The notes under the pieces are model-generated. The model was not told where the DNA came from and did not search any database. It saw nothing but the letters and a program-made list of their open reading frames with translations. A DNA stretch of 64,000 nucleotides. Source: Microlunatus elymi (GTDB lineage Bacteria; Actinomycetota; Actinomycetes; Propionibacteriales; Propionibacteriaceae). Both the position numbers and the translations under genes were made by a program. The stretch lies in the NCBI RefSeq assembly GCF_007362775.1, contig NZ_CP041692.1, positions 1,488,001 to 1,552,000 of the forward strand. The letters are read 5' to 3'. Shown piece by piece: positions 8,499 through 20,916 of the stretch. Position 1 is the first letter of the stretch. The number at the start of each line of letters is the position of its first letter.

Positions 8499-8510
8499 CA
8501 GAATTCGGCC

Positions 8511-9716
8511 ATGATCCGGGTGAGTGCGACTGCGCAGGCGATGACGTCCAGTGCGATTCGGGAGATCCTCAAGATCACCCAGCGGCCCGAGGTGATCTCG
8601 TTCGCCGGCGGCCTGCCGGCGCCGGAGTTGTTCCCGTTGGCCGAGATCCGTGAGGCCACCGAGAAGGTGTACGCCGACCATGGACCGGCCGCGCTGCAGT
8701 ATTCGACCACCGAGGGACATCTGCCGTTGCGGACGTGGATCGCCGATCGCGGCGGGCTCGCACCGGACCAGGTGCAGATCACCAGCGGCAGCCAGCAGGG
8801 TCTGGATCTGCTCGGCCGGGTGCTGATCGACCCGGGCGACGTGATGCTGGTCGAGTCGCCCACCTACCTCGGCGCGCTGCAGGCGTTCGCACCCTACCGG
8901 CCGCGGTTCGTCGAGGTGATCACCGACGACGACGGCGTCGTGCCGGAGGCGCTTGAAGATCAACTTCGTACGACGCCGGCCAAGTTGATCTACCTGGTGC
9001 CGACCTTCCAGAACCCGACCGGCCGCACCCTGTCGGTCGAGCGCCGCCGGCAACTGCTGGAGATCACCAAGCGGCACGGCGTGACCATCCTCGAGGACGG
9101 TCCCTACAACGAATTGCGGTTCCGCGGCGAACGGGTGCCGACCCTGTTCGAGCTCGCGCTGGCCGACGGCACCCCGGTCGACGATCTGAACGTGATCATG
9201 CTCGGCACCTTCTCCAAGGTGCTCGCACCTGGGCTGCGCGATGCCTGGGTCCAGGGGCCGCGACCGGTGATCGACAAGCTCGTGATGGCCAAGCAGGCAG
9301 CGGATCTGCACTCGCCGACGCTGAACCAGTTGATCGTCACCGAACTGCTGGACGACGTGCTGCCACGGCAGATCAAGATCATCAGCGCCGAGTACGGCAA
9401 GCGCGCCGCGGTCATGATCAACTCCATCGCCGAGAACTTCCCCCCAGGTGTTGCTTGTACCGATCCCGACGGCGGCATGTTCTGCTGGGTGCAGTTGCCC
9501 ACCGATGCCGGCATCGACACCGAACCGATGCTGGCGGCCGCGGTGGATCGCAACGTCGCCTACGTTCCCGGCCGGCCGTTCTTCGCCTCCGGGATCGGGC
9601 ACAACACGATGCGGCTGAGCTATGTCACCTCGACCGAGCAGGAGATCCGGGCCGGCATCGAGGCGCTCGGCGCGGTGATCGAGGATCAGCTGGTTGGACG
9701 GGCGCAGCTACGCTGA
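8511..9716 (+). CDS. PLP-dependent aminotransferase (LysN/2-aminoadipate transaminase-like)
   Basis: Fold-type I aminotransferase, class I/II, 401 residues, of the group that includes LysN and MocR catalytic domains but without a DNA-binding domain. Motifs are ISFAGGLPAPELFP at residues 29-42, SQQGLDL, the YLVPTFQNPTGRTLS block, the aspartate region ILEDGPYNELRFRG and the PLP lysine in LGTFSKVLAPGLRDAW near residue 240. The C-terminal Arg that binds the substrate carboxylate is in MRLSYV. The start ATG 8511 follows palindrome copy 3 by 12 bases. LysN-like enzymes convert 2-aminoadipate to 2-oxoadipate, a step missing from the lysine operon at 51856-58266, but specificity cannot be read from sequence. 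Confidence 0.85.
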   Translation: MIRVSATAQAMTSSAIREILKITQRPEVISFAGGLPAPELFPLAEIREATEKVYADHGPAALQYSTTEGHLPLRTWIADRGGLAPDQVQITSGSQQGLDLLGRVLIDPGDVMLVESPTYLGALQAFAPYRPRFVEVITDDDGVVPEALEDQLRTTPAKLIYLVPTFQNPTGRTLSVERRRQLLEITKRHGVTILEDGPYNELRFRGERVPTLFELALADGTPVDDLNVIMLGTFSKVLAPGLRDAWVQGPRPVIDKLVMAKQAADLHSPTLNQLIVTELLDDVLPRQIKIISAEYGKRAAVMINSIAENFPPGVACTDPDGGMFCWVQLPTDAGIDTEPMLAAAVDRNVAYVPGRPFFASGIGHNTMRLSYVTSTEQEIRAGIEALGAVIEDQLVGRAQLR

Positions 9717-9720
9717 GCCC

Positions 9721-10176
9721 ATGAAGCAGGCGGCGCCCATGAACCACCGAGAGGGCGACCTCGGTCCGGAGGACGAACTGGGGGAGTTGCTGCGTCGGGC
9801 GTCGCACCGGATGCGGCACCGCTGGGTCGAGCTGCTGCAACCGTGGGAGTTGTCGCCGCATCAGGCCCGTGCCCTGCGGGCGATCGTGACCAGTGAGCCG
9901 GTGCGGTTGACCGAGCTCGCCGATCGGTTGCGGGTGGCCAATCGTTCGGTGACCGATGTGGTCGACGCGTTGGTCGAGCGCGGACTGGCCGAGCGCGGTG
10001 CGGTGCCCGGGGACCGGCGGGCGACCGCGGTCCGGGCGACCGAAGCCGGCCGGGAGTTGCTGGAGCGCACCGAGGACGCACGCCGGGCCGACGACGCCAT
10101 CTTCTTCGGCCGGCTTACCGACGCCGAGCGCCGCCGGCTGGCCGCGCTGTTGCACAAGCTCACCGAATCCGAATGA
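9721..10176 (+). CDS. MarR-family transcriptional regulator
   Basis: A 151-residue winged-helix regulator. The DNA-binding helices are in SPHQARALRAIVTSEPVRLTELADRLRVANRSVTDVVDALVERGL and the wing in VPGDRRATAVRATEAGRELL, as in other MarR proteins. ATG 9721 was chosen because it starts just after the aminotransferase stop and avoids overlap; ATG 9739 is possible. It lies about 210 bp upstream of an ABC exporter on the same strand. MarR-exporter pairs of this kind usually have the regulator repressing the pump, and a small palindrome at 10278-10290 is a candidate site. Confidence 0.88.
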   Translation: MKQAAPMNHREGDLGPEDELGELLRRASHRMRHRWVELLQPWELSPHQARALRAIVTSEPVRLTELADRLRVANRSVTDVVDALVERGLAERGAVPGDRRATAVRATEAGRELLERTEDARRADDAIFFGRLTDAERRRLAALLHKLTESE

Positions 10177-10228
10177 GTTGATCTTGGTCCGCTGATCGAG
10201 CGGGGCGGTTGCTGCGGTTCGGCTTTGC

Positions 10229-10251
10229 GGTCCTTCGACAGGCTCAGGACC
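10229..10251. repeat. GGTCCT/AGGACC short palindromic repeat, intergenic copy
   Basis: Arms GGTCCT and AGGACC around TCGACAGGCTC. The same short element recurs at 37570, 45371, 55230 and 56897 in this window. This copy is intergenic, between the MarR gene and the ABC exporter. Confidence 0.85.
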
Positions 10252-10277
10252 CGAGGTGTTGACGTGCCGGTAGATGC

Positions 10278-10290
10278 TGAGGTATCCTCA
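10278..10290. promoter_or_regulatory. Candidate operator upstream of the ABC exporter
   Basis: Short palindrome TGAGG-TAT-CCTCA, 99 bp upstream of the ABC exporter start and 100 bp after the MarR stop. Position makes it a reasonable MarR-type operator, but a 5-bp arm is weak evidence. Confidence 0.35.
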
Positions 10291-10388
10291 CAATCAGGTT
10301 AGCTCAAGATGTCGGTCGCGCCACGATCCCGTACTGGTTGATCGAGCGCCTGGACCGCCTTGAGTCCGTACGATGAAAGGACTTGCCT

Positions 10389-12272
10389 TTGCCTGCCACT
10401 ACCACACTTCCACCACCCGATGCACCGTCCCGTGCCGGTGACCAACGCGGCCGCGGCGGCCGCGGCGGGCCCGGCGGCGGTTTCGGCCCCGCGAAGATCG
10501 ACCCCGAGGACCGCGCCCAACTCGCCGAGAGCCCGGTCAAGATCGCCAGGATCCTTAAGCTGTTCCGACCGTACCGAGGCCAGTTGATCATGGTCACCCT
10601 GATCATCGTCGGGACCTCGGTGATCGGCTTGGCCAGCCCGTTCCTGCTGCGCGAGATCATCGACGTCGCCCTGCCGCAGCAGGACGTCCGGCTACTCGTG
10701 ATCTTGGTTGCGATGATGCTCGCCGTCACCGTGGTCACCTCACTGTTCGGCGTACTGCAGACCTGGATCGCGACCAAGGTCGGCCAGCAGGTGATGCACA
10801 CGCTGCGGACCAGAGTCTTCAGCCACCTGCAATCCCAGTCGATGTCCTTCTTCACCGGCGCCCGCACCGGCGAGGTGACGTCCCGGCTGACCAACGACAT
10901 CGGCGGCATGCAAAACGTCGTCACCACCACCGCCACCTCGATCGCCAGCAACTTGACCACTGTCGTCGCCACCGCGATCGCGATGATCGCCCTGAGCTGG
11001 CAGCTCAGCCTGTTCACCCTGCTGGTGCTGCCGCCGGCGATCATCCTGACCCGTCGGGTTGCCTTGCTACGCAGGGAAATGACGCTGCAACAGCAGCGTC
11101 GGATGGCCGACCTGACCAGTCAGATCGACGAGGGGCTGTCGGTCAGCGGCGCCCTGCTCACCAAGACGATGGGTGCCACCAAGGCCAGCTCGCGGCGGTT
11201 CGCCGAAACCTCGACCGAGCTTGTTGATCTTGCTCTGCGATCGGAGTTGGCCGGCCGTTGGCGGATGGCGACGATGTCGATCATCTTCGCCGCGATCCCG
11301 GCCCTGATCTACCTGGTGGCCGGCCTGCCGATCACCGGCGGCACGATCAGCATCGGCACCTTGATCGCCTTCGCTTCCTTGCAGGGCAGCATCTTCCGGC
11401 CGATGATGGGTCTGCTCAACGTGGCCGCCCAATGGATCGCGTCGATGGCGTTGTTCTCCCGGATCTTCGGCTACCTGGACACCACCACCGACGTTCCCGA
11501 GCCGACCCATCCGCTGCCGATTGATCCGGCCGCGATCCGCGGCGAGGTGGAGATCGTCGGCGTCGACTACCGCTATCCGGGAGCCGAGACCGGCGCCCTC
11601 GACGGCATCGAGCTGAGGGTTTCGGCCGGCGGCAGCCTGGCCCTGGTCGGCGCGACCGGTTCCGGCAAGTCCACGCTCGCCTCGCTGGTGGCCAGACTGC
11701 GCGATCCGAGTACTGGTTCGGTCACCGTCGACGGCTACGACCTGCGTGAGCTGTCCGCCGAGACGATCGCCGCAGTGGTCGGCGTGGTCACCCAGGAGAC
11801 GTATCTGTTGCACGGAACGGTCCGCGACAACCTGTTGATCGCTGCCCCGGAAGCGACCGACGAACAGCTGTGGCAAGCCCTCGAGGTGGCGCAGATCGAC
11901 GACCTGATCGGCGGTCTGCCGGCCGGGTTGGACACCGTGGTCGGCGCCCGTGGGCAGCGGTTCTCCGGCGGCGAGCAACAACGCCTGGCGATCGCCCGGG
12001 TGGTGCTGCGCGACCCGCGGGTCCTGGTCCTCGACGAGGCCACCAGCGCCCTGGACAACGCCACCGAACGCCGACTGCAGACCGCACTGGACGCGTTGAG
12101 CCGCGGCCGGACCACGATCACCATCGCGCACCGGCTCAGCACCATCGAGCACGCCGACCAGATCGCCGTACTTGATCATGGTCGAGTGATCGAACTCGGT
12201 GCCGACGCCGATCTGCGGGCCCGCGCCGGGGCGTACGCGCAGCTGGCCGGGGATCCGGTGAACGTCTCCTAG
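10389..12272 (+). CDS. ABC-type exporter, fused membrane and ATPase domains
   Basis: Half-transporter of the MsbA/LmrA type, 627 residues, expected to dimerise and export lipids, drugs or peptides. A Gly/Arg/Pro-rich head of about 40 residues precedes six membrane helices (about 60-340). The nucleotide-binding domain has Walker A GATGSGKST near residue 420, a Q-loop (VVTQETYLLHGTVRDNL), signature FSGGEQQR, Walker B VLVLDEATSALD and the H-loop His in TIAHRLSTIEHADQ. TTG 10389 is preferred over TTG 10383 because GAAAGGA at 10375-10381 is then seven bases away. A MarR gene upstream may control it. Substrate unknown. Confidence 0.92.
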   Translation: MPATTTLPPPDAPSRAGDQRGRGGRGGPGGGFGPAKIDPEDRAQLAESPVKIARILKLFRPYRGQLIMVTLIIVGTSVIGLASPFLLREIIDVALPQQDVRLLVILVAMMLAVTVVTSLFGVLQTWIATKVGQQVMHTLRTRVFSHLQSQSMSFFTGARTGEVTSRLTNDIGGMQNVVTTTATSIASNLTTVVATAIAMIALSWQLSLFTLLVLPPAIILTRRVALLRREMTLQQQRRMADLTSQIDEGLSVSGALLTKTMGATKASSRRFAETSTELVDLALRSELAGRWRMATMSIIFAAIPALIYLVAGLPITGGTISIGTLIAFASLQGSIFRPMMGLLNVAAQWIASMALFSRIFGYLDTTTDVPEPTHPLPIDPAAIRGEVEIVGVDYRYPGAETGALDGIELRVSAGGSLALVGATGSGKSTLASLVARLRDPSTGSVTVDGYDLRELSAETIAAVVGVVTQETYLLHGTVRDNLLIAAPEATDEQLWQALEVAQIDDLIGGLPAGLDTVVGARGQRFSGGEQQRLAIARVVLRDPRVLVLDEATSALDNATERRLQTALDALSRGRTTITIAHRLSTIEHADQIAVLDHGRVIELGADADLRARAGAYAQLAGDPVNVS

Positions 12273-12311
12273 TCTTATGGGCGTGAGTGCCCCTGGACCC
12301 GGTCGCGTCCG

Positions 12312-16178
<3,867 letters not shown>

Positions 16179-16231
16179 GGTGTCTCCTCCGAAGAGCGGA
16201 TTCACCCATATCGACGCCGGCGCCGACCGAG

Positions 16232-16258
16232 AACTGGGCGCCTGTGCAGCGCCCAGTT
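16232..16258. promoter_or_regulatory. Perfect 10-bp inverted repeat in a divergent promoter region
   Basis: AACTGGGCGC - 7-base spacer - GCGCCCAGTT, halfway between the divergent efflux pump (start 16178) and the ECF sigma factor (start 16322). The 17-bp centre-to-centre spacing is what a dimeric repressor (TetR or MarR type) would use. A terminator role is unlikely because both genes point away. The regulator is not identified. Confidence 0.6.
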
Positions 16259-16321
16259 TCGAGCTCGGCCGACGTCGACAGCAGTGAAGTCGGACCACGA
16301 TCCGAAGGTGGATGGGATCAG

Positions 16322-17269
16322 ATGAACGCGCTGGACGAAGCAGGATTCGAAGCCCTGGTTGCCCCGTACCGGTCGGAGCTGCAGGCGCATTGCTATCGGG
16401 TGCTGGGCTCGCTGGAGGACGCCGAGGAGGCAATCCAGGACACGTTGCTGTCGGCCTGGCAGCACTACCCGGACTTCGAACATCGCTCCTCGGTGCGCAC
16501 CTGGCTCTACCGGATCGCGACCAATCGCTGCCTCGATCAGTTGAGAGCCGGAAGGAGAAGGCCGATGGCCACGCCGTTGAGCCGCGAACCACCCGAGCCG
16601 TCGTCCTCGTCCGAGGTCGCCTGGCTGCAGCCCTACCCGGATGATCTGCTGGTGGAGGATCCGGCCGATGCGGTGGCCGGACGGGAGACGATCGGGCTCG
16701 CCTACGTACGGGCGTTACAGCTGCTGCCGCCGCGGCAACGCGTCGTGCTGGTGCTGCGCGACGTGCTCGCCTTCCGGGCCGCCGAGGTGGCCGAGATGTT
16801 GGAGATCACCGAGGAGGCCGTGACCAGCGCACTCAAGCGAGCCCGGGCGACGCTGCGGGTGGAGGAGGCGCCCGAGCCGCCACCGCCACCGCGATCGGCG
16901 CAGGAACGGACCGTGGTGCAGGCCTGGTTGGACGCGTTCTGTCTGATGGACATCCCGCGGCTGGTCGAACTGCTGACCGAGGACGCCTGGCTGCGGATGC
17001 CGCCGCTACCGTTCGAGTATCACGGCCGGGCGGCCGCGGCCCGCTTCTTCACCGCGATGCAGACCGGCGCCCGGCACGATCGGATCCTGCAGACCCGGGC
17101 GAACGGACAACCGGCTTACTCGGCCTACGCCCAGGATCGGGTCACCGGACTATGGCACAGCCGCGGCCTGTTCGTGATCACAGTCGCCGGCGACAAGGTC
17201 CACGAAGTGACCCGGTTCGAGCCTGCGCTCGCCGCCCACTTCGGTTTGCCGCGGACCCTGCCCGAGTGA
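16322..17269 (+). CDS. ECF sigma factor with C-terminal SnoaL-like domain (TIGR02960/ECF56-like)
   Basis: Sigma-70 family factor, 315 residues. Sigma2 (about 8-75) reads FEALVAPYRSELQAHCYRVLGSLEDAEEAIQDTLLSAW and TWLYRIATNRCLDQLR. Sigma4 (about 140-185) reads ALQLLPPRQRVVLVLRDVLAFRAAEVAEMLEITEEAVTSALKRARATL. A SnoaL/NTF2-like domain (about 195-310) follows. ECF groups with this extension usually lack a classical anti-sigma partner and use the C-terminal domain for control, and none is adjacent here. It is divergent from a multidrug pump and may control it. ATG 16322 follows GGTGGATGGG. Confidence 0.88.
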   Translation: MNALDEAGFEALVAPYRSELQAHCYRVLGSLEDAEEAIQDTLLSAWQHYPDFEHRSSVRTWLYRIATNRCLDQLRAGRRRPMATPLSREPPEPSSSSEVAWLQPYPDDLLVEDPADAVAGRETIGLAYVRALQLLPPRQRVVLVLRDVLAFRAAEVAEMLEITEEAVTSALKRARATLRVEEAPEPPPPPRSAQERTVVQAWLDAFCLMDIPRLVELLTEDAWLRMPPLPFEYHGRAAAARFFTAMQTGARHDRILQTRANGQPAYSAYAQDRVTGLWHSRGLFVITVAGDKVHEVTRFEPALAAHFGLPRTLPE

Positions 17270-17461
17270 ACACGGCTCGCCGATCCGCGGGCCGTTGAAG
17301 ACAGATGTGTTATGGACGACCGTTAGCGGGACAGCCGAAGCTCGTAGTGTCACGCGCGGCACGACCACGATTCGCGGGCGCTTCCGCGAGTCTCGTCGTG
17401 GGGTTGCTCACCGCAGTGGCAGCTCTTACCGTGGCAAGTGGCGGGCGGGGGAAGGGTTCTG

Positions 17462-17923
17462 ATGACGAATCCAGGTGGAGGACAACGGTCTCCGGTGCGG
17501 TCAGACCAGCGGCGGGGTGTCCGCACAGCGCGGCTGCTGGCAGCCGGTACGGGTCTCTTCCTGATCCTGACTGCGGTCGGGGGGTACGGCTTTCGCTGGG
17601 GTTGGACGGGGTTCGCCGACAACGACACGCTTTGGGATTGGCTCAATCTTGTGCTCCTGCCGGTCACTGTGGCTTGCCTGCCGTTGTGGTCGGTGTCGAG
17701 GGCGGCCCACCGCACGGCCTGGCGCCTGGGGATGGGGTTGGCGGCGGGTGTTCTGGCCGTGCTGGTCGTGGGTGGATATGCCGTGCCGTGGCGCTGGACC
17801 GGCTTCGCGGGCAACACCTTGTGGGATTGGTTGCAGCTGTTCTTGGTGCCGGTTGTCCTGCCGCTTGTGGTCGGGTGGATGACCGGCCACCTGAAGTCTC
17901 AGGCTGGGGAGGGCTCTTCCTGA
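17462..17923 (+). CDS. Small membrane protein with duplicated WTGF...LWDWL hairpin
   Basis: A 153-residue protein with four predicted helices arranged as two copies of one unit. Unit 1 is GYGFRWGWTGFADNDTLWDWL followed by a hydrophobic stretch; unit 2 is GYAVPWRWTGFAGNTLWDWL followed by a hydrophobic stretch. The shared W-x-WTGF-x(2,4)-TLWDWL motif probably forms an extracellular or interfacial loop between helices. I know of no assigned function. ATG 17462 has a good site (GGGGGAAGGG). Its last 25 bp overlap the convergent gene 17899-19122. Codon use and context suggest an acquired block. Confidence 0.7.
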   Translation: MTNPGGGQRSPVRSDQRRGVRTARLLAAGTGLFLILTAVGGYGFRWGWTGFADNDTLWDWLNLVLLPVTVACLPLWSVSRAAHRTAWRLGMGLAAGVLAVLVVGGYAVPWRWTGFAGNTLWDWLQLFLVPVVLPLVVGWMTGHLKSQAGEGSS

Positions 17924-19122
17924 CCGGTGCCTCGCTGTGGTTCTCCAGCAGGCGTCGGGAGGACCTCCAGCTTCCCGACGGTGCCTCCGCTCCTCCGGGC
18001 CAAGGTCGCACCCGACGGGATCCGGGTGGAGGCCACGGCCACGGCCTCGTCCAGCTCAGACTGCCAGAGCGGAACCTCGAGCTTGGCTGCGACCTTCGCG
18101 GCGGCCATCGACAATCCTTTGACGGTGACGCCCAGAGCGACGAGCGACGCCAGCAGGTTGGTAATCGCCTTCGTAACTCCGGTGAGGTTGCCGCTGACGC
18201 TCACCCCGACGATCGTAGCGGCGAGCGCCGCCACGACGATGAGGATGCCCCACCAGAAGGTGCGGACGAGCACCGCGCCGAGTCGTGCCATGCGGTGCAG
18301 CATGGCTCGGGAAGCAGCCACGTAGTCGCCGGCCGACAGCAGGTCGACTGCTGCCTTCTCGCCGGACAGCAGCGTCCGCCAGATGTGGCCTTGGGAACGC
18401 AGTGCCGCCCGTGCCGTGTCCGGGTCGGCGCGGTGCTGTCCCTGCCACGCCTCAAGACTTCGGCTGACCGCGTAGGCGGTGTGATCGGGAAGGTCGCTCT
18501 TGAGCGCGGACAACCACCGCTTGAGGACAAGCAGCCGGTCCGAGGCGAACAGCGCTTCGAGGGCCCTCTGCTGACCGGCGGGATCCGGCCGGTCGGGGCC
18601 GCCGGCGCCGACAAGCGTTGTCGTCTCGCTGAGTAGGCGCCCCATGCCGTAGGCCTTACCGAGCCGGAAGTCGGCCGCATTGAGTGCCTCGAGCAGCTGC
18701 ACGTGCAGGGCCAGAACCGCCTCGCGGACTTCGTCGGCGGTGTGTCCGGCGCGGTTCAGTGCTGCGATCGTGGCGTCGACACTGGGCGCGGGTCCCACCG
18801 GGTCCTGCGGCACGCTTAGCGTTTCGTAGGCCGCAGCGATAGTGCGTGCCAAGAGCCGGTACCGCCGAGCGGCGCTGAGCTGGTCCAGACCTGGCAGCTC
18901 GCCGTCCAGGGGGTGCGGTTCGAGCGGTTCGAGCGGCACCGGGTAGGCGAACAGCTGCGCCACCTGCCAACCGATCGTGAAGGCGCGCTGCACTCTCGGG
19001 TCCCCGGAGTGCTTCTCCGGGTTGGGTGGGGCAACCGACGAGAGCGAGGTTTCTTGCTGCGGGATGATCATCGGGGCCGCCTTCGCCGACATCTGCCGCA
19101 CCGGACCTGCGGCTGTAGCCAT
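17899..19122 (-). CDS. Unrecognised protein with C-terminal membrane hairpin
   Basis: About 407 residues, not assigned to a family. Residues 30-285 are mainly helical and soluble, with runs such as QVAQLFAYPVPLEPLEPHPLDGELP and LSALKSDLPDHTAYAVSRSLEAWQGQ. Two hydrophobic helices (about 287-309 and 316-336) follow, then a short basic/Ser-rich tail. The start is uncertain: ATG 19122 and ATG 19092 are candidates and neither has a clear ribosome-binding site. It lies between a duplicated-hairpin membrane protein (3' overlap of 25 bp) and a divergent phosphoesterase gene. Confidence 0.6.
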   Translation of the reverse strand: MATAAGPVRQMSAKAAPMIIPQQETSLSSVAPPNPEKHSGDPRVQRAFTIGWQVAQLFAYPVPLEPLEPHPLDGELPGLDQLSAARRYRLLARTIAAAYETLSVPQDPVGPAPSVDATIAALNRAGHTADEVREAVLALHVQLLEALNAADFRLGKAYGMGRLLSETTTLVGAGGPDRPDPAGQQRALEALFASDRLLVLKRWLSALKSDLPDHTAYAVSRSLEAWQGQHRADPDTARAALRSQGHIWRTLLSGEKAAVDLLSAGDYVAASRAMLHRMARLGAVLVRTFWWGILIVVAALAATIVGVSVSGNLTGVTKAITNLLASLVALGVTVKGLSMAAAKVAAKLEVPLWQSELDEAVAVASTRIPSGATLARRSGGTVGKLEVLPTPAGEPQRGTGQEEPSPA

Positions 19123-19233
19123 GCTATCGGCGGAGTGTCCACGGGTAACCGGGCACAGCAGAAGCCCGCTCTGGCGTATCCCGACCTGCGGCCCTAGATT
19201 GAGAAGGCTTCGACCACGGTTTCGGAGGTTTGC

Positions 19234-20874
19234 ATGTCCACCATCGACCATGTCGTTGTGCTGGCGCTGGAGAACCGGTCCTTCGACCATATGCTCGGTT
19301 TCCTAGCCCATCCTGACCCAGCCTTCGACGGGCTGCTCACTGCTGAGGGGTACAGCAATCCCGGTTGGAACGGTGGCCCGGCCGTGGTGGCTTCGCCGAT
19401 CGCCAAGCGGGTGCTGCCGGTTGGTCCGGACCACTCCCATAACGCGGTGATGGAGCAGCTCGCCGTGGTGGGTTCAGGTGCTGGCCGGAAGGCGACCAAC
19501 ACCGGTTTTGTGGCCAGCTATGAGCGGAAGGGGCGTGGACTGGTGCCGCCGCCCTACCGGGGTCTTCTCGCTCCGCTCCTCAACCTGGTCGCGGGGCGCT
19601 TGGGCTCGTCTCGCATGGCGGCGAACCGTGGTCCGCTGGTGATGCAGTGCCAGCCGCCGGCGCAGGTGCCGGTGCTGAGCGAACTGGCCCGCGAGTACGC
19701 GGTGTGCACGCGGTGGTTCTGCTCGGTTCCGGGGGAGACGTGGCCGAACCGCAATTTCTTGCATGCCGCGACCTCCGACGGGGCAACTGACATCGAACTC
19801 CGTTTCTACGCCAATCGGACAATCTTCGAGGTCCTCGAGGAAGCGGGCTGTGATTGGCGCATCTATCACGACGACACCCCGCAGGTCTGGGCCTTCCCTC
19901 GGCTGTGGGACACCCCGGAGCGGCACGCTCGCTGGTTCCCGCTCGCCGACTTCGCACGGCACGTGGCAGAAGGCTCCCTGCCGAACTACACCTTCATCGA
20001 GCCCAACCACCGACCTCCGCTGCACACCCTGGACCACGAGCCGCTGGTGGGCGTGCCGGACGTCAGCAACAACCAGCACCCGGAGAACAATCTGGTCAGC
20101 GACGCGGCCTACGACGGGTTCGTCGATGACGGTGACACCGATTTTGCTCGTGCCGAGCAGCTCCTGGCCATGGTCTATGAGGCCCTCCGCGGCAATCCCG
20201 CGCTCTTCGAACACACGGTGCTCTTGGTGACCTACGACGAGCACGGCGGTCTCTACGATCACGTACCGCCGCCTTGTGACGTCCCGGCACCGGGCAGTGG
20301 GTCGACCACGCCGCCCGAGCGTCGGCTCCTGAGGCTGGCCCATGCGCTCCTTCGGCGCTCGGCCGCCGCGTTCGACTTCACCATGCTCGGGCCTCGGGTA
20401 CCAACGGTGGTGATATCTCCGCTGGTGCCGGCCGGCACCGTCGACGCCCGGATCCATGACCACGCGACGGTGCCGGCGACCCTGCGGCTGCTCTTCGCGC
20501 CGGATGAGGTGCCGCTGACGGCGCGTGACGCGTGGGCGCAACGACACCCCTTTCACACGGTGATGACGCTCGACCGCCCCCGGAGCGATCTGCCGGATCT
20601 CTCCGGTTACCTCCCCCCAAAAGTCGGGTCCGCCGACGTTTCGCGCGAGGCTCCCGGTGGGCGGCCCGAGACGGCCAGGGTGAAGCCCTGGGTGCCCGAG
20701 TACTACGACGCTTTCATGCAACTGGGGCGTGACGTCAGCCAGCGGCTCGCCTCGGTGGGCGAGCCTGAGGTGGTGTCGCCGGGACCGACCCCGACAGTGG
20801 CGTCGGCGGCACAGGTCAGCACGGAGTTCGCCCTCGCGGCGGAGCGACACCGCCGGCAGCATGGCGGCGAGTGA
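19234..20874 (+). CDS. Phospholipase C / acid phosphatase-like phosphoesterase
   Basis: Member of the phosphoesterase family (PF04185) that includes bacterial non-haemolytic phospholipase C and AcpA, 546 residues. Metal and active-site motifs are the N-terminal VVVLALENRSFDHMLGF, GETWPNRNFLHAATS, and VTYDEHGGLYDHVPPP near residue 335, with later His-Asp in ARIHDHATVP. Secreted members have a Tat signal; none is seen here, and the catalytic ENRSFDH motif begins at residue 13, so this protein seems cytoplasmic. ATG 19234 is preceded by GGAGG. It is followed, convergently, by a sulfotransferase gene 42 bp away. Confidence 0.88.
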   Translation: MSTIDHVVVLALENRSFDHMLGFLAHPDPAFDGLLTAEGYSNPGWNGGPAVVASPIAKRVLPVGPDHSHNAVMEQLAVVGSGAGRKATNTGFVASYERKGRGLVPPPYRGLLAPLLNLVAGRLGSSRMAANRGPLVMQCQPPAQVPVLSELAREYAVCTRWFCSVPGETWPNRNFLHAATSDGATDIELRFYANRTIFEVLEEAGCDWRIYHDDTPQVWAFPRLWDTPERHARWFPLADFARHVAEGSLPNYTFIEPNHRPPLHTLDHEPLVGVPDVSNNQHPENNLVSDAAYDGFVDDGDTDFARAEQLLAMVYEALRGNPALFEHTVLLVTYDEHGGLYDHVPPPCDVPAPGSGSTTPPERRLLRLAHALLRRSAAAFDFTMLGPRVPTVVISPLVPAGTVDARIHDHATVPATLRLLFAPDEVPLTARDAWAQRHPFHTVMTLDRPRSDLPDLSGYLPPKVGSADVSREAPGGRPETARVKPWVPEYYDAFMQLGRDVSQRLASVGEPEVVSPGPTPTVASAAQVSTEFALAAERHRRQHGGE

Positions 20875-20916
20875 AGCGAGCTCTGGGTCAGCTGGTGCGC
20901 TTCCGCGGACGGATAC

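Noticed and set aside
7095-9602. An 835-codon open frame on the minus strand extending upstream of ugd across the aminotransferase gene
   Set aside because: Only the part from GTG 8411 has homology; the rest is the antisense of the aminotransferase gene, a common effect of high GC content.
19234-20874. Secreted phospholipase C with Tat signal
   Set aside because: The catalytic ENRSFDH motif begins at residue 13 and there is no in-frame upstream signal sequence.
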